DNA of 64,000 bases from assembly GCA_036564245.1 (NCBI GenBank), contig DATCKU010000054.1, forward strand, positions 62,001-126,000, in the 5' to 3' direction. A program made the position numbers and the translations under genes. Below are positions 39,326 to 47,781 of this stretch, piece by piece. Below the pieces are notes generated by a model. The model had not been told where the DNA came from and ran no database searches. It was given only the letters and a program-made list of their open reading frames with translations. This stretch comes from Thermasporomyces sp036564245 (GTDB taxonomy: Bacteria; Actinomycetota; Actinomycetes; Propionibacteriales; Actinopolymorphaceae). Numbering within the stretch: the first letter of the stretch is position 1; each line of letters opens with the position of its first letter.

Positions 39326-40087
39326 TCAGGTCGTTCGTTGGATGCAGAACGGGTGGCAGGCCGGATCGGCGTAGATCTCGGTATCCGCTAGCTGCGGGAG
39401 CCGGATGGCTCCCAGGCGTTCGGCTTGCTCGATGAACTTCGCTTCGATCCCGTCAGACCATCGGTAGTCAACGTGCACCTGGGCCGGGTACGCAGGGTCT
39501 GGCCACCGGCATGCAACGAACTGCGCGTGTTGGAAGGCGAGATCCGGCAGCTCGTCGTCACCCAGATCGACGACGACCCGTTCCGGTGAGTCCTCCACGC
39601 GTTCCTTGGCACCCAGGAAGCCTTCGTAGAAGATCGCCAGGGCACGCGGGCTGAAGCAGTCGAACACCAGACGGCTCACGGCAGGACGGTCTGTGCTCGT
39701 GGAAGAGGCCGGATACAGACAGAACGGATGACCAGCAGGATCGCTGTAGATCCGGAAGTCGGCGTTGTCGCGCAGGAGACGAGCGCCCAGCCGTGTGACC
39801 TGGGCGCCGGCCGCTGCGACATCGGGCACGGTGATGTCGAGGTGCATCTGCTGGGGGTACTCCGGGTCGGGCCAGCGTGGTGGCCGCAGATCCGACCAGC
39901 CGTCACTGTCCAGTGCCAGCACGAGCTTGCTCTCCGGGTGTTCGGCGATCAGCAGCCAGCCCTCGTTGATCACCTGCATGCCCAGGAACTCACCGTAGAA
40001 CGAGGCCAACTCGTAGCGACCTTCGTTCCCGTTCAGCGAGGGAGGAGCACTGACAGTGATGATCATGCGACGCAGAGGATGGGCCAT
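39326..40087 (-). CDS. VOC family protein with two glyoxalase-like domains
   Basis: 253 residues forming two similar modules: the first (about 5-130) with YELASFYGEFLGM, VQ-type MHLDITVPDVAAAGAQVTRL and YSDPAGHPFCLY; the second (about 135-253) with SPRALAIFYEGFLGA, QVHVDYRWSDGIEAKFIEQA and YADPACHPFCIQ. The HPFC endings recall actinobacterial VOC proteins annotated as glyoxalase or bleomycin-resistance-like. Ligand unknown. ATG 40087 follows AGGAG. Confidence 0.87.
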   Translation of the reverse strand: MAHPLRRMIITVSAPPSLNGNEGRYELASFYGEFLGMQVINEGWLLIAEHPESKLVLALDSDGWSDLRPPRWPDPEYPQQMHLDITVPDVAAAGAQVTRLGARLLRDNADFRIYSDPAGHPFCLYPASSTSTDRPAVSRLVFDCFSPRALAIFYEGFLGAKERVEDSPERVVVDLGDDELPDLAFQHAQFVACRWPDPAYPAQVHVDYRWSDGIEAKFIEQAERLGAIRLPQLADTEIYADPACHPFCIQRTT

Positions 40088-40219
40088 CGTGTCACTCCTG
40101 GTTCGCTGACCAACAGGTCGACATGTTGGTCGGTGGTCAGTACCGACCAGATCGACCGTGTCACCACGTACAGGACGCCTTGTGTCCGCGATCCAGAACG
40201 GCTCTGGTCTTCGGCGTGG

Positions 40220-41170
40220 TCAGCTCGCACGAGCGTCGCCGAACCAGACCATCGCCTGGCCATGCCCTCGGGTCCAGGCGAGCGGAGTCCCGTCCAACGC
40301 GAGCACGTTGTGGTGGGCGTCGTTGGGCGGCGCCGGCAGAGGCCCAAAGTTCAGCACACCCGGTTCCTCGACGGCGATCCAGTGCCCGTTCAGCTTGCGG
40401 ACTGTCTGGACGAATGCCTCGCGCCGTGGCTTCTCGACCTGGTAGAGCACCGAGGTGTGGAAGATCACCAGAGTGGCGTCGGAGGGTGCCTCCGCGGCGA
40501 GCGCCGGCAGATCGTCGACCAGATCACCACGGACGAGCCGGGGCGGATCCGCCGCGACAATTGCAGCCGCGGCGTGTAGACGTGTGCGACGATGCGCATG
40601 CTCGGGCCAGATGAGAGCCTCGAGCCACGCGACATCGGCCGGGCGTTTCACGTCGAGCGGGTTCAGGTCCAAGCCGGCCCGCCACACCACCTTCGGGAGC
40701 CGGGTTGGCGGGACTACGCCGGTGGCAGCGCACTCGATGACCGGTTCGCCACGGCCGACCACGTGATCGCCGTAGCAGTAGGCGTACCGGTCGGGATAGA
40801 GACACAAGCCAGCGGACGTCCCGACCTCCAACAATGCCAGCGGTTGCGGCAGCCTTGCGAGTACTGGCAGCAGCAGTGCGCAGCGCCCAGCCTCGTTCGT
40901 TTGCGTCGCCCGCGTACGCATTTCCCTTTCGATCGCGGGCCAGTTCGCCATCACGTAGTCGTGAAAGGCGGCCGGATCGTCGACTGGGCCGCCGAGAAAA
41001 CGTACGACCCCGAAGAACAGGTTCGGCTGTCGCTTGCCCTCTGGGAGCGTGTCGAGCCGACTCAGCAGATCGTCGTCGCGCGATACGGCAAGCGCCAGAC
41101 GTTCGTAGCACGCCGACACGCCGCGCGCCCCGCGTTCGGCGAAGTGCACATATGTCGCGGCAGTCGTCAT
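40220..41170 (-). CDS. DUF2332 family protein
   Basis: 316 residues. The DUF2332 pattern is clear: N-terminal ARGVSACYERLALAVSRDDD, central ALLEVGTSAGLCLYPDRYAY, PADVAWLEALIWPEH, and C-terminal HWIAVEEPGVLNFG. The GTSAG loop looks like a SAM-binding motif, so a methyltransferase-like fold is possible. ATG 41170 has GAGAGG upstream; the GTG at 41188 is in frame but has no site. Role unknown. Confidence 0.82.
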   Translation of the reverse strand: MTTAATYVHFAERGARGVSACYERLALAVSRDDDLLSRLDTLPEGKRQPNLFFGVVRFLGGPVDDPAAFHDYVMANWPAIEREMRTRATQTNEAGRCALLLPVLARLPQPLALLEVGTSAGLCLYPDRYAYCYGDHVVGRGEPVIECAATGVVPPTRLPKVVWRAGLDLNPLDVKRPADVAWLEALIWPEHAHRRTRLHAAAAIVAADPPRLVRGDLVDDLPALAAEAPSDATLVIFHTSVLYQVEKPRREAFVQTVRKLNGHWIAVEEPGVLNFGPLPAPPNDAHHNVLALDGTPLAWTRGHGQAMVWFGDARAS

Positions 41171-41268
41171 CGGCCTCTCTGGCTCCACGCGGTCAGCGAC
41201 TCCTGGTTCTCCACGAGCGAGATCGACGGAGTCTATGCCGAGCTCGATGTGTCACACCTGAGGTGCGG

Positions 41269-42333
41269 TCAGAACGACTCCGCCAGCAGACGAACGACCC
41301 CACCGAGCAGCGGTGTCCGGTCCAGTGCGAAGCGGTTGACCGTTCCCGTCACGGTGACGTCACGATCGACCCAGTGATACATGAAGGCGCCCCACGCGCC
41401 TGTGTGACCGACGAGGCGTGCGTGCTCCACGACGTTCTCGCCGAGTCCCATGCCATAACGGCGATAACGCGCCACCGCTGGTGGAGCAAACGATGCGCCG
41501 GGCACCCACGTGGTCATCGTACGAACCGACTCCTCGGCGAGCAGCCGACCGCCAAGCAGTCCACGGAGCAAGCGACTCAAGTCCTCGGCACTCGACACGA
41601 GCCCGCCGCCGGCCCAGTCGAACGTCGGATTCCACTCGCAGACATCGACGTCGTCCACGTAGGCGTGGGAAACGCCACTACCCCGTGGAGGCTCGTGCCC
41701 TTCCAAGTACGTCTCGTCCATGTCGAGGGGATCCAGGACCAGGGCACGGTAGACCTCGTGGAGCGGTGAGCCCGTGGTGCGCTCGACGGCGAGGCCTGCG
41801 AGCACGTACCCGGTGTCGCAGTAGTGGAATCCCTCGCCCGGAGGGAAGGACGGCGGTCCGTGGGTGACGGCGTACTCGACAAGCTCGCGCGGTGCCCAAC
41901 ACCGGTCCGGGTGCGCGGCGACCTCTGCCAGGAAAGGCTTGTCGAAGTAGTCGTGGATACCGCTTGTGTGAGTGAGCAGGTGCCGCAAGGTGATCGAGTC
42001 GGCGTACGAACGTCCGCCGATCACATGCACTCGGGCAACGAGGTCAGGTTCGAGGTACTCCGCGATCGCCTCGTCCAGGGCGACGGCGCCGACCTCGGCG
42101 AGGCGTAGCACGGTCGCAGCGGTCACCGTCTTGGTCACGCTCGCCACACGGAACGGGTCGTGCGGACGTAGAGTGCGGCCTTCGTCCTGTGCGAACCGCC
42201 CTGCCGCTGCCGCATAGCCGGCTCTGAACGCCGGTACATGGACCCGCAGGATCGTCCCCGGACTACCGTGGACGACCGATTCCTGGGTGAGCTGCTGCAG
42301 CCGTCGCTGCAGTGCTGGCTCCATGCGGTACAT
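41269..42333 (-). CDS. Serine hydrolase, class C beta-lactamase family
   Basis: 354 residues. The nucleophile motif SxxK is SVTKT (about 65-69) in PFRVASVTKTVTAATVLRLA; the second motif, usually YSN or YAN, is YCD in FHYCDTGYVLAGLA; the third motif is HTG in VGHTGAWGAFMYHW. No signal peptide is visible, so it may be cytosolic. The substitution in motif two suggests an esterase or D-peptidase rather than a beta-lactamase. Start at 42333. Confidence 0.88.
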   Translation of the reverse strand: MYRMEPALQRRLQQLTQESVVHGSPGTILRVHVPAFRAGYAAAAGRFAQDEGRTLRPHDPFRVASVTKTVTAATVLRLAEVGAVALDEAIAEYLEPDLVARVHVIGGRSYADSITLRHLLTHTSGIHDYFDKPFLAEVAAHPDRCWAPRELVEYAVTHGPPSFPPGEGFHYCDTGYVLAGLAVERTTGSPLHEVYRALVLDPLDMDETYLEGHEPPRGSGVSHAYVDDVDVCEWNPTFDWAGGGLVSSAEDLSRLLRGLLGGRLLAEESVRTMTTWVPGASFAPPAVARYRRYGMGLGENVVEHARLVGHTGAWGAFMYHWVDRDVTVTGTVNRFALDRTPLLGGVVRLLAESF

Positions 42334-42392
42334 GACGATCCGAGACGGGAGGAACAGTCCGGCGGCTTCGCGAAACCACCTCGGTCAGGGGG

Positions 42393-43205
42393 TCAGGGAG
42401 TGCGCGGTGGCTCGTCGGGCTTGCCACCGCGTGCGCCTCCGGTCGGCCGCGGCTCGGTCACCGCTTCCCTCTGGCGTGCCTCGGCCTCCGACGGCTCCCT
42501 CATCTGGGGAACCTTCTCACGGGCCTTGGCTTCACGTTCCCGCTTGTAGTGCTCGCGTTGTTCCTGACCTTTGGTGTAGGCGTCCTCCAGCATCCGCTGC
42601 GCCACCGGCCGACCACCCAGGCCGAAGGCGAGGGCGAGACCGAGGGCGACCGCTCCCATCGTCGCGGCGAAGGCGATCTGCACGATCTCCGGCGCGATCC
42701 GCAGCTGCTGCAGGATCATGAAGACCGCGATGACCATGACCAAGGCGGGCAGTGCGGTCGCGGCAATCCGTGCAGTCGGGCTCTCACCCATGACCCGTCT
42801 GATACCCGAGGCGACGGCACCGGCGATGAGTGCGGCGACGATGAAGATCAACACCGCGGCGATGATGTTCGGCACGTAGGAGACGACCTGGTTGGCAAAG
42901 GCTGTGATGGCGGGGATGTTGAGGGCGCCGATCGCAGGGAAGAGGAAGAAGATGAAGACCAACCAGAAGGCGACCCGACCAATTCCGCGAGAAGGGCTCG
43001 GACCCAGCATCCGCATGTATCTGCGTGCCTCCGAACGGTCCACTCGCTCGTCGACGTCTGCTTTCTGGAGGACTTTGCGTACGACGAAACCGACGAGTTT
43101 CGCGACGATGTAGCCCACAACAAGCAGGATCAGAAAACTGATGAGGTTCGGGATGAACCCGATGATCTGGTCCAGGACCCGACCCAAGCTGGCGAAGACA
43201 TCCAT
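42393..43205 (-). CDS. Conserved TM-helix channel-like protein (mechanosensitive channel related)
   Basis: 270 residues with four membrane helices: IPNLISFLILLVVGYIVAKL, VAFWLVFIFFLFPAIGALNI, VPNIIAAVLIFIVAALIAGA, and PALVMVIAVFMILQQL, followed by an IAFAATMGAVALGLALAFGL helix. These are TM_helix repeats of the MscS-like group, without an MscS beta domain. The tail (about 205-270) is charged and disordered. ATG 43205. A structured 296-bp leader precedes it. Confidence 0.83.
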   Translation of the reverse strand: MDVFASLGRVLDQIIGFIPNLISFLILLVVGYIVAKLVGFVVRKVLQKADVDERVDRSEARRYMRMLGPSPSRGIGRVAFWLVFIFFLFPAIGALNIPAITAFANQVVSYVPNIIAAVLIFIVAALIAGAVASGIRRVMGESPTARIAATALPALVMVIAVFMILQQLRIAPEIVQIAFAATMGAVALGLALAFGLGGRPVAQRMLEDAYTKGQEQREHYKREREAKAREKVPQMREPSEAEARQREAVTEPRPTGGARGGKPDEPPRTP

Positions 43206-43501
43206 GAGAGTTCCTTCGTTAGGCTGACGAACTCACGCCTCGCCTTCACACGCTCGCGTCTGTCGTCCAGGTGACCAAGTGGCGGACGTCCCGGAAGGTT
43301 CAAGCCGGGAGTCATACCCTGCGGGTGAACCTTCGAGTCACACGTCAGAATGTCCGCTACGACTCGTGTGACCCGTCAAAAAGTGACCAGCCCGAAGAAG
43401 TCCGAAAGAGCGGACACGTGCACGACGTCGCTCAGGGCTCACAACGGCACGCGGGATGCGTCAAAGTGACGCGTACAGAGTCGTAAGACAGGTGCAGGCG
43501 C
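43206..43501 (-). other. Structured intergenic leader (several inverted repeats)
   Basis: Between DUF5324 and the channel gene. It contains three inverted repeats: AAGGTTCA/TGAACCTT (43295-43333, enclosing ACCC-TGC-GGGT), GTCACACG/CGTGTGAC (43337-43372), and GTCCG/CGGAC (43400-43415). On the minus strand these lie in the leader of the channel gene and downstream of DUF5324. It could hold a terminator plus a regulatory RNA; no known riboswitch is recognised. Confidence 0.4.
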
Positions 43502-44350
43502 TCACGACGCGTCAGGGCCGTCGTCGGGCCCGGACGGCTCGTTCGTCTCGTCGGAGTCCTGCGATCCTGACCGGCCCGACGTCGTACGCCCTGAGCCAGA
43601 CGACCGCGACGACTGGCGGCGCGAGTTCCCAGAGTTTCGTCCCTGCGCGGACGACGAGCTCGACGGGTTGTCCGACGACTTCTGTGTCGGGATGCCGGGG
43701 CCGGTCGTGGATGACTGCGGTGTGGTCGGTTCGCCGGGCTCAGTCGTCCGGTCGGCGTGTGCCTCGTCGGGAGTGGCGCCACCCGGATCGCTTGGGGCCT
43801 GGCCTGGACTCTTCACCGCATCGCCTGGATTCTCTGCCGTCCGGTTGGCCGACGTCGTCGACTCGGAGGTACGAGGCGGAGTGGTCGACTGGAGCGGCTC
43901 CCAGTTGCGCGACGTACGTCCCTTGAGATAGCGGTACGCACCTGCCGCTGCAGCGCCGAGCGCCACGACGACCAGGAGCACTCGTGGCCAGCGGCGCTTG
44001 GGCTTCGTCGAGTCGAGCGTGATGTCGCCGCGGAGGGCAGCCATCGCCGCGGATCCTCGACGCTTCGCCTCGGCTCGATACGGCTCGCTGGCCGACACCG
44101 CAGACGAGACAGCCGAACTCACCTTCGGCACGACGTTCTCGGTGAGCATGGACCGGGCCTGCTCCACCGCAGGCTCGACTCGGCTGCGAGCGTCGTCTAC
44201 CTTGCCACGCGCGTTCTCGATGGCCGGACCGATGCGTTCTCGCGTGCTCTCGATCACAGGGTTCACCTTGTCCCACGCCTGCTCTGCCGCCAAGGCGGCC
44301 TGCTTGCGTGCCTTCCTACCCCGGCCTGCTCGTCTGTCGTGGCGTCCCAT
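43502..44350 (-). CDS. DUF5324 family membrane-anchored protein
   Basis: 282 residues. A helical N-terminal half (VNPVIESTRERIGPAIENAR, GKVDDARSRVEPAVEQARSM) resembles apolipoprotein-like coils; a single membrane helix follows (VLLVVVALGAAAAGAYRYL, about 126-144), and the last ~140 residues are Ser/Thr/Pro/Gly-rich and disordered. The family occurs next to the cyclophilin gene near oriC in actinomycetes. ATG 44350. Right border of the conserved block. Confidence 0.8.
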   Translation of the reverse strand: MGRHDRRAGRGRKARKQAALAAEQAWDKVNPVIESTRERIGPAIENARGKVDDARSRVEPAVEQARSMLTENVVPKVSSAVSSAVSASEPYRAEAKRRGSAAMAALRGDITLDSTKPKRRWPRVLLVVVALGAAAAGAYRYLKGRTSRNWEPLQSTTPPRTSESTTSANRTAENPGDAVKSPGQAPSDPGGATPDEAHADRTTEPGEPTTPQSSTTGPGIPTQKSSDNPSSSSSAQGRNSGNSRRQSSRSSGSGRTTSGRSGSQDSDETNEPSGPDDGPDAS

Positions 44351-44609
44351 GAGGTCGCGCCTCCTTGCTTCGACGCTCGCGGTGGTGCATCACCTGCTCG
44401 TGATGCCTTCCCGTTACCCGATAATGCCCGCCTCATCCAGAAGATGCGAGGAAGTCCTTTCGGGCACCCCGGAGCCAGCTGGGTCGTTGGCGTGAAAGGA
44501 TCGTGCCCGGAACATCCAGCCGGTACGAATACCGTACGAAGCGAGCGCGGATCACCCGCTTGACGCCGTACGGACACCGTACGAAGGTGCGAACAGGAGC
44601 AGCTCATAC

Positions 44610-45140
44610 GTGACTAATCAGATCATCGCGACACTTCGGACCAGCCTCGGGGACATCAAGGTGAATCTCTTCCCCGATCACGCTCCGGAGACGGTCGCGA
44701 ACTTCACCGGCCTGGCACAGGGCACCCGTGAGTGGACCGATCCCTCGACTGGTGAGAAGACGACCAGGAGGTTCTACGACGGTCTCACGTTCCACCGGGT
44801 CATCGAAGGTTTCATGATCCAAGGCGGGTGTCCGCTCGGCACGGGGAGAGGTGGGCCGGGTTACCGGTTCGCGGACGAGATCCACCCCGACCTGCGGTTC
44901 GACCGTCCGTACCTCATGGCCATGGCGAACGCCGGCCCCAACACCAACGGGTCTCAGTTCTTCATCACGGTCGCTCCCCAACCTCATCTCAACGCCAGGC
45001 ACACGATCTTCGGCGAGGTGACCGATCCGGCGAGCCAAGCGGTGGTGGACCAGATCAGCAAGGTCAAGACCGGGCCCATGGACCGGCCGCTCACCAGCGT
45101 CGTGATCGAGTCGGTCGAGATCGAGCCGGCGCAGGCATGA
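44610..45140 (+). CDS. ppiA: Peptidyl-prolyl cis-trans isomerase (cyclophilin type)
   Basis: 176 residues with the complete cyclophilin core: FHRVIEGFMIQGGCPLGTG, AMANAGPNTNGSQFFITVA and RHTIFGEV. It isomerises X-Pro bonds in the cytoplasm. The GTG at 44610 follows AACAGGAG. The upstream 100 bp contain four CGTACG-type words, two of them ACCGTACGAA repeats 45 bp apart (44531 and 44576). Confidence 0.95.
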   Translation: MTNQIIATLRTSLGDIKVNLFPDHAPETVANFTGLAQGTREWTDPSTGEKTTRRFYDGLTFHRVIEGFMIQGGCPLGTGRGGPGYRFADEIHPDLRFDRPYLMAMANAGPNTNGSQFFITVAPQPHLNARHTIFGEVTDPASQAVVDQISKVKTGPMDRPLTSVVIESVEIEPAQA

Positions 45141-45207
45141 GCGGACGCCGGTGACCGAGGGCCTGTAGGAGGCGACCGCGGGACGACATCATGAGGCGGA
45201 ACGAACC

Positions 45208-46077
45208 ATGACCGATGCATCAGCGGCGCAGACTCACCCCGTGTGCTATCGGCATCCCGAACGGGAGTCCTACATTCGCTGCCAGCGCTGTGCCCGGTTC
45301 ATCTGTCCCGATTGCCAGCGGCAGGCGGCGGTGGGGTTCCAGTGCGTCGAGTGCGTGCGGGAAGGCTCACGGTCGGCGCGGCCTGCTCGCACCCGGTTCG
45401 GCGGGGTGGTCCGTGGTGAGGGTGCGCCGGTCACGAAAGTGCTCATCGGGATCAACGCCGCGATCTTCGTCCTGGTCCTGATCTTCGGTCGTTCGCTCGC
45501 CGAGTGGCTCGCGCTGGTCGGCGCCGACATGTTCGTGGACAGCACGGGCGGCGAGATGGCGGGTGTGTCGGGTGGAGCGTACTGGCGGCTCGTCAGTGCA
45601 GCCTTCGTCCACACCGAGATCTGGCACCTCGCCGTCAACATGCTCTCGCTGTGGATTCTGGGTCCGATGCTGGAGCACCTGCTCGGCCGTGAATGGTTCC
45701 TGGGGCTCTACCTGATCGCCGGAGTTGCCGGCTCGGCGGTTGCGTACGCCTTCACCTCGCCGTTCGTACCCGTCGTTGGTGCGTCCGGTGCGATCTTCGG
45801 GCTGTTCGGCGCCATGGTGGTCTTCGCCCGCAGGATGCGGGCCGACATGAGCTGGTTCGTCGGCGTCTTGTTGATCAACCTCGTCCTCAACGTCCTCTTC
45901 CAGAGGTTCCTGTCCTGGCAGGCACACCTCGGAGGCTTCGTCGCCGGCTTGGCGGTGGGGGTGATCCTGGCGTACGCGCCGCGCAAACCTGCTGTGCGCG
46001 GTATCGGTGTCGCGATCCTGCTGGCTGCGATGATCGCCCTGGTGGTCTGGCGGACCGGTCAGCTGACCGGCTTGTGA
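45208..46077 (+). CDS. Rhomboid family intramembrane serine protease with N-terminal zinc ribbon
   Basis: 289 residues. Zinc-binding cysteines and histidine in CYRHPERESYIRCQRCARF and CPDCQRQAAVGFQCVEC (residues 11-50), then six membrane helices. Catalytic serine in GASGAIFG (S193) and histidine in AHLGGFVAGL (H240), plus WHLAVNMLSLWILG with the usual HxxxN. It cleaves transmembrane segments of unknown substrates. ATG 45208. This zinc-ribbon rhomboid next to ppiA is a standard actinobacterial feature. Confidence 0.95.
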   Translation: MTDASAAQTHPVCYRHPERESYIRCQRCARFICPDCQRQAAVGFQCVECVREGSRSARPARTRFGGVVRGEGAPVTKVLIGINAAIFVLVLIFGRSLAEWLALVGADMFVDSTGGEMAGVSGGAYWRLVSAAFVHTEIWHLAVNMLSLWILGPMLEHLLGREWFLGLYLIAGVAGSAVAYAFTSPFVPVVGASGAIFGLFGAMVVFARRMRADMSWFVGVLLINLVLNVLFQRFLSWQAHLGGFVAGLAVGVILAYAPRKPAVRGIGVAILLAAMIALVVWRTGQLTGL

Positions 46078-46488
46078 CCGTTGCCTGGTCTGCAGGACTC
46101 GGCCCCCGGGTTCGTTGGTTGCCCCGACCGAATCGCTGCGGCAGACCTCGAGCGCGTCTGGGGGCAGGGGTCGTTTGTCCGGTATGACGATCTCGGACGA
46201 TTTGCCGCACCCTAGATCGGTTATCCCAAGGTGCCTGTGGAAACTGGGGACAACTCGTCGTGACCTCGTCGTCGCAGATCCCGACGCCTGGACTTCCGTC
46301 GCTCTGATCACGCTGCTGACCTGCGGTTTTGCTGCTCCCGTCGTTGTGTGGGGCGGTCCACAGCGCCCGCTGCGAGCCCACGACGGGTTATCCACAGTCA
46401 TCCACAGGCGTCCCATATCCGTGTGGATTTCCACAGCTGTGGATAGTGGGTGTGCAGAACTACACCGATGTAAGAGACGCCGGTCATG
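46078..46488. other. Intergenic region with a dense DnaA-box cluster
   Basis: 411 bp without a gene. In the 59 bp from 46388 to 46446 there are five DnaA-box-like nonamers: perfect TTATCCACA (46388), TCATCCACA (46398), TGTGGATTT (46422, reverse of AAATCCACA), ATTTCCACA (46427) and TGTGGATAG (46438, reverse of CTATCCACA). Weaker ones lie at 46245 (TGGGGACAA) and 46355 (GGTCCACAG). Two of the variants are the same as boxes in the dnaA-dnaN gap. Confidence 0.8.
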
Positions 46489-46743
46489 TCATCGCCACTG
46501 GGTCGAGACGACGAAACCCGCGGCGATCAGGCCCATTCCGATCAGGACGTTCCAGTTGCCCAGCTCCCGCATCCCGGGGACCTGTGCCCCGGCAAGGTAG
46601 AAGACCACAAGCCAGACCAATCCCAGCAGGAAGCACGCCAGCATGACCGGTGCCACCCAGCGCCCGCCCTGCAACGTCTCCTTGGTGGCCTTTTCCGGTG
46701 GGGGTGTGAACACCGGCTTCTTCCGGCTTCTCGACTCGGGCAC
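46489..46743 (-). CDS. crgA: Cell division protein CrgA
   Basis: 84 residues with two membrane helices (VMLACFLLGLVWLVVFYLAG and NVLIGMGLIAAGFVVSTQW). The family ends in the typical W-N-x-x-IG context and the basic N-terminus SRSRKKPVFTPP is usual. CrgA recruits PBPs and other septum proteins to the divisome. GTG start 46743 follows AGGAGG. Confidence 0.94.
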   Translation of the reverse strand: MPESRSRKKPVFTPPPEKATKETLQGGRWVAPVMLACFLLGLVWLVVFYLAGAQVPGMRELGNWNVLIGMGLIAAGFVVSTQWR

Positions 46744-46865
46744 GTCTCCGACCTCCTGGACCAGCGGTGAACATGACCGACTGACGAGCTAGCGTAGTCA
46801 CTCACGGCGGCAGAGTTTGTCCGGAGGGTACGAGGGCTTGCCCGGAGGGGTAGGTAGGGGCGCAG

Positions 46866-47657
46866 GTGACAGGACACTCGCCTGATCAGGACGGTCTCGC
46901 GCCAGCCGACCCTGCGGCAAGCGCTGAGACCCGAGGAATCGGTCGACGGGTCGTGCCACGGGTGTTGGCTGGGGCTACGTTCGGGTTCGCTGGGTTTCTC
47001 GCGGTCACGAGCTGGGTCAACGCCGAGGGCACCGACCTACGAGCAGAACGCCAGGCGAACATCGCGGATCTGGCCCGCTCCCAGATCCAGCACAACAAGC
47101 AACTCGACGCCGAGCTCGTCGAGCTTCGGGAAGAGGTGGACGAACTCCTCGAGCGCCGGCTCGGCGGACCGAACGTCGACCGAGCGCAGCGTCGTGCCCG
47201 CGAGCTCGAGCCGACCGCTGGGCTCACTGCGCTGGTGGGACCGGGCGTGAGCGTCACGCTCGACGACGTTCCAGCGAACCGTCGACCGGCAAATGTCGAC
47301 CCCGACGACCTCATCGTCCACCAACAGGACCTGCAAGGTGTCGTGAACGCCCTGTGGGCCGGCGGCGCCGAGGCCATGACGTTGCAGGGTCAGCGGATCA
47401 TCTCCACGTCGGCGGTGCGGTGCGTCGGCAACACGGTCGTGATCAACGGCATTCCGTACTCACCGCCCTACACGATCGAGGCGATCGGTGATCCGGAGCG
47501 GTTGGTCCGAGCCCTCGGCGACTCGCCTGCGGTCGACACCTATCGGGACTACGCGGCGCGTTACGGCCTGGGTTGGTCACTCAAGACGTCCTCGACGATC
47601 CGCGTGCCCGCCTTCGACGGATCGCTCAGCCTCGACTACGCCCGGACCTCTAGCTGA
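46866..47657 (+). CDS. DUF881 family protein
   Basis: 263 residues. One N-terminal membrane helix (VLAGATFGFAGFLAVTSWV), a coiled-coil segment (about 60-100, AELVELREEVDELLERRLGG), then the DUF881 domain with GPGVSVTLDDVP, DDLIVHQQDLQGVVNALWAG and AEAMTLQGQRIISTSAVRC. Homologues lie beside the pknB/trpG locus in actinomycetes (Rv0012 type). Extracytoplasmic. Function unknown; a link to cell division is inferred from position. Confidence 0.88.
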   Translation: MTGHSPDQDGLAPADPAASAETRGIGRRVVPRVLAGATFGFAGFLAVTSWVNAEGTDLRAERQANIADLARSQIQHNKQLDAELVELREEVDELLERRLGGPNVDRAQRRARELEPTAGLTALVGPGVSVTLDDVPANRRPANVDPDDLIVHQQDLQGVVNALWAGGAEAMTLQGQRIISTSAVRCVGNTVVINGIPYSPPYTIEAIGDPERLVRALGDSPAVDTYRDYAARYGLGWSLKTSSTIRVPAFDGSLSLDYARTSS

Positions 47658-47781
47658 TCTCTGCGACCCGTCCGCCACGTGAGGCGTTGCTCCTGACGTA
47701 CGAGCTGCCGTTGCGGGTCGCTGGGTGCTCACGTGAGAGCCGTGGGCTGTCCGGACCCGGCGTAGCCGGCACAATAGCGAG

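Noticed and set aside
32558..43205. Integrated element with tRNA-Ala attachment site
   Set aside because: No integrase, no relaxase and no second copy of the tRNA 3' end at the far side; kept only as a variable island.
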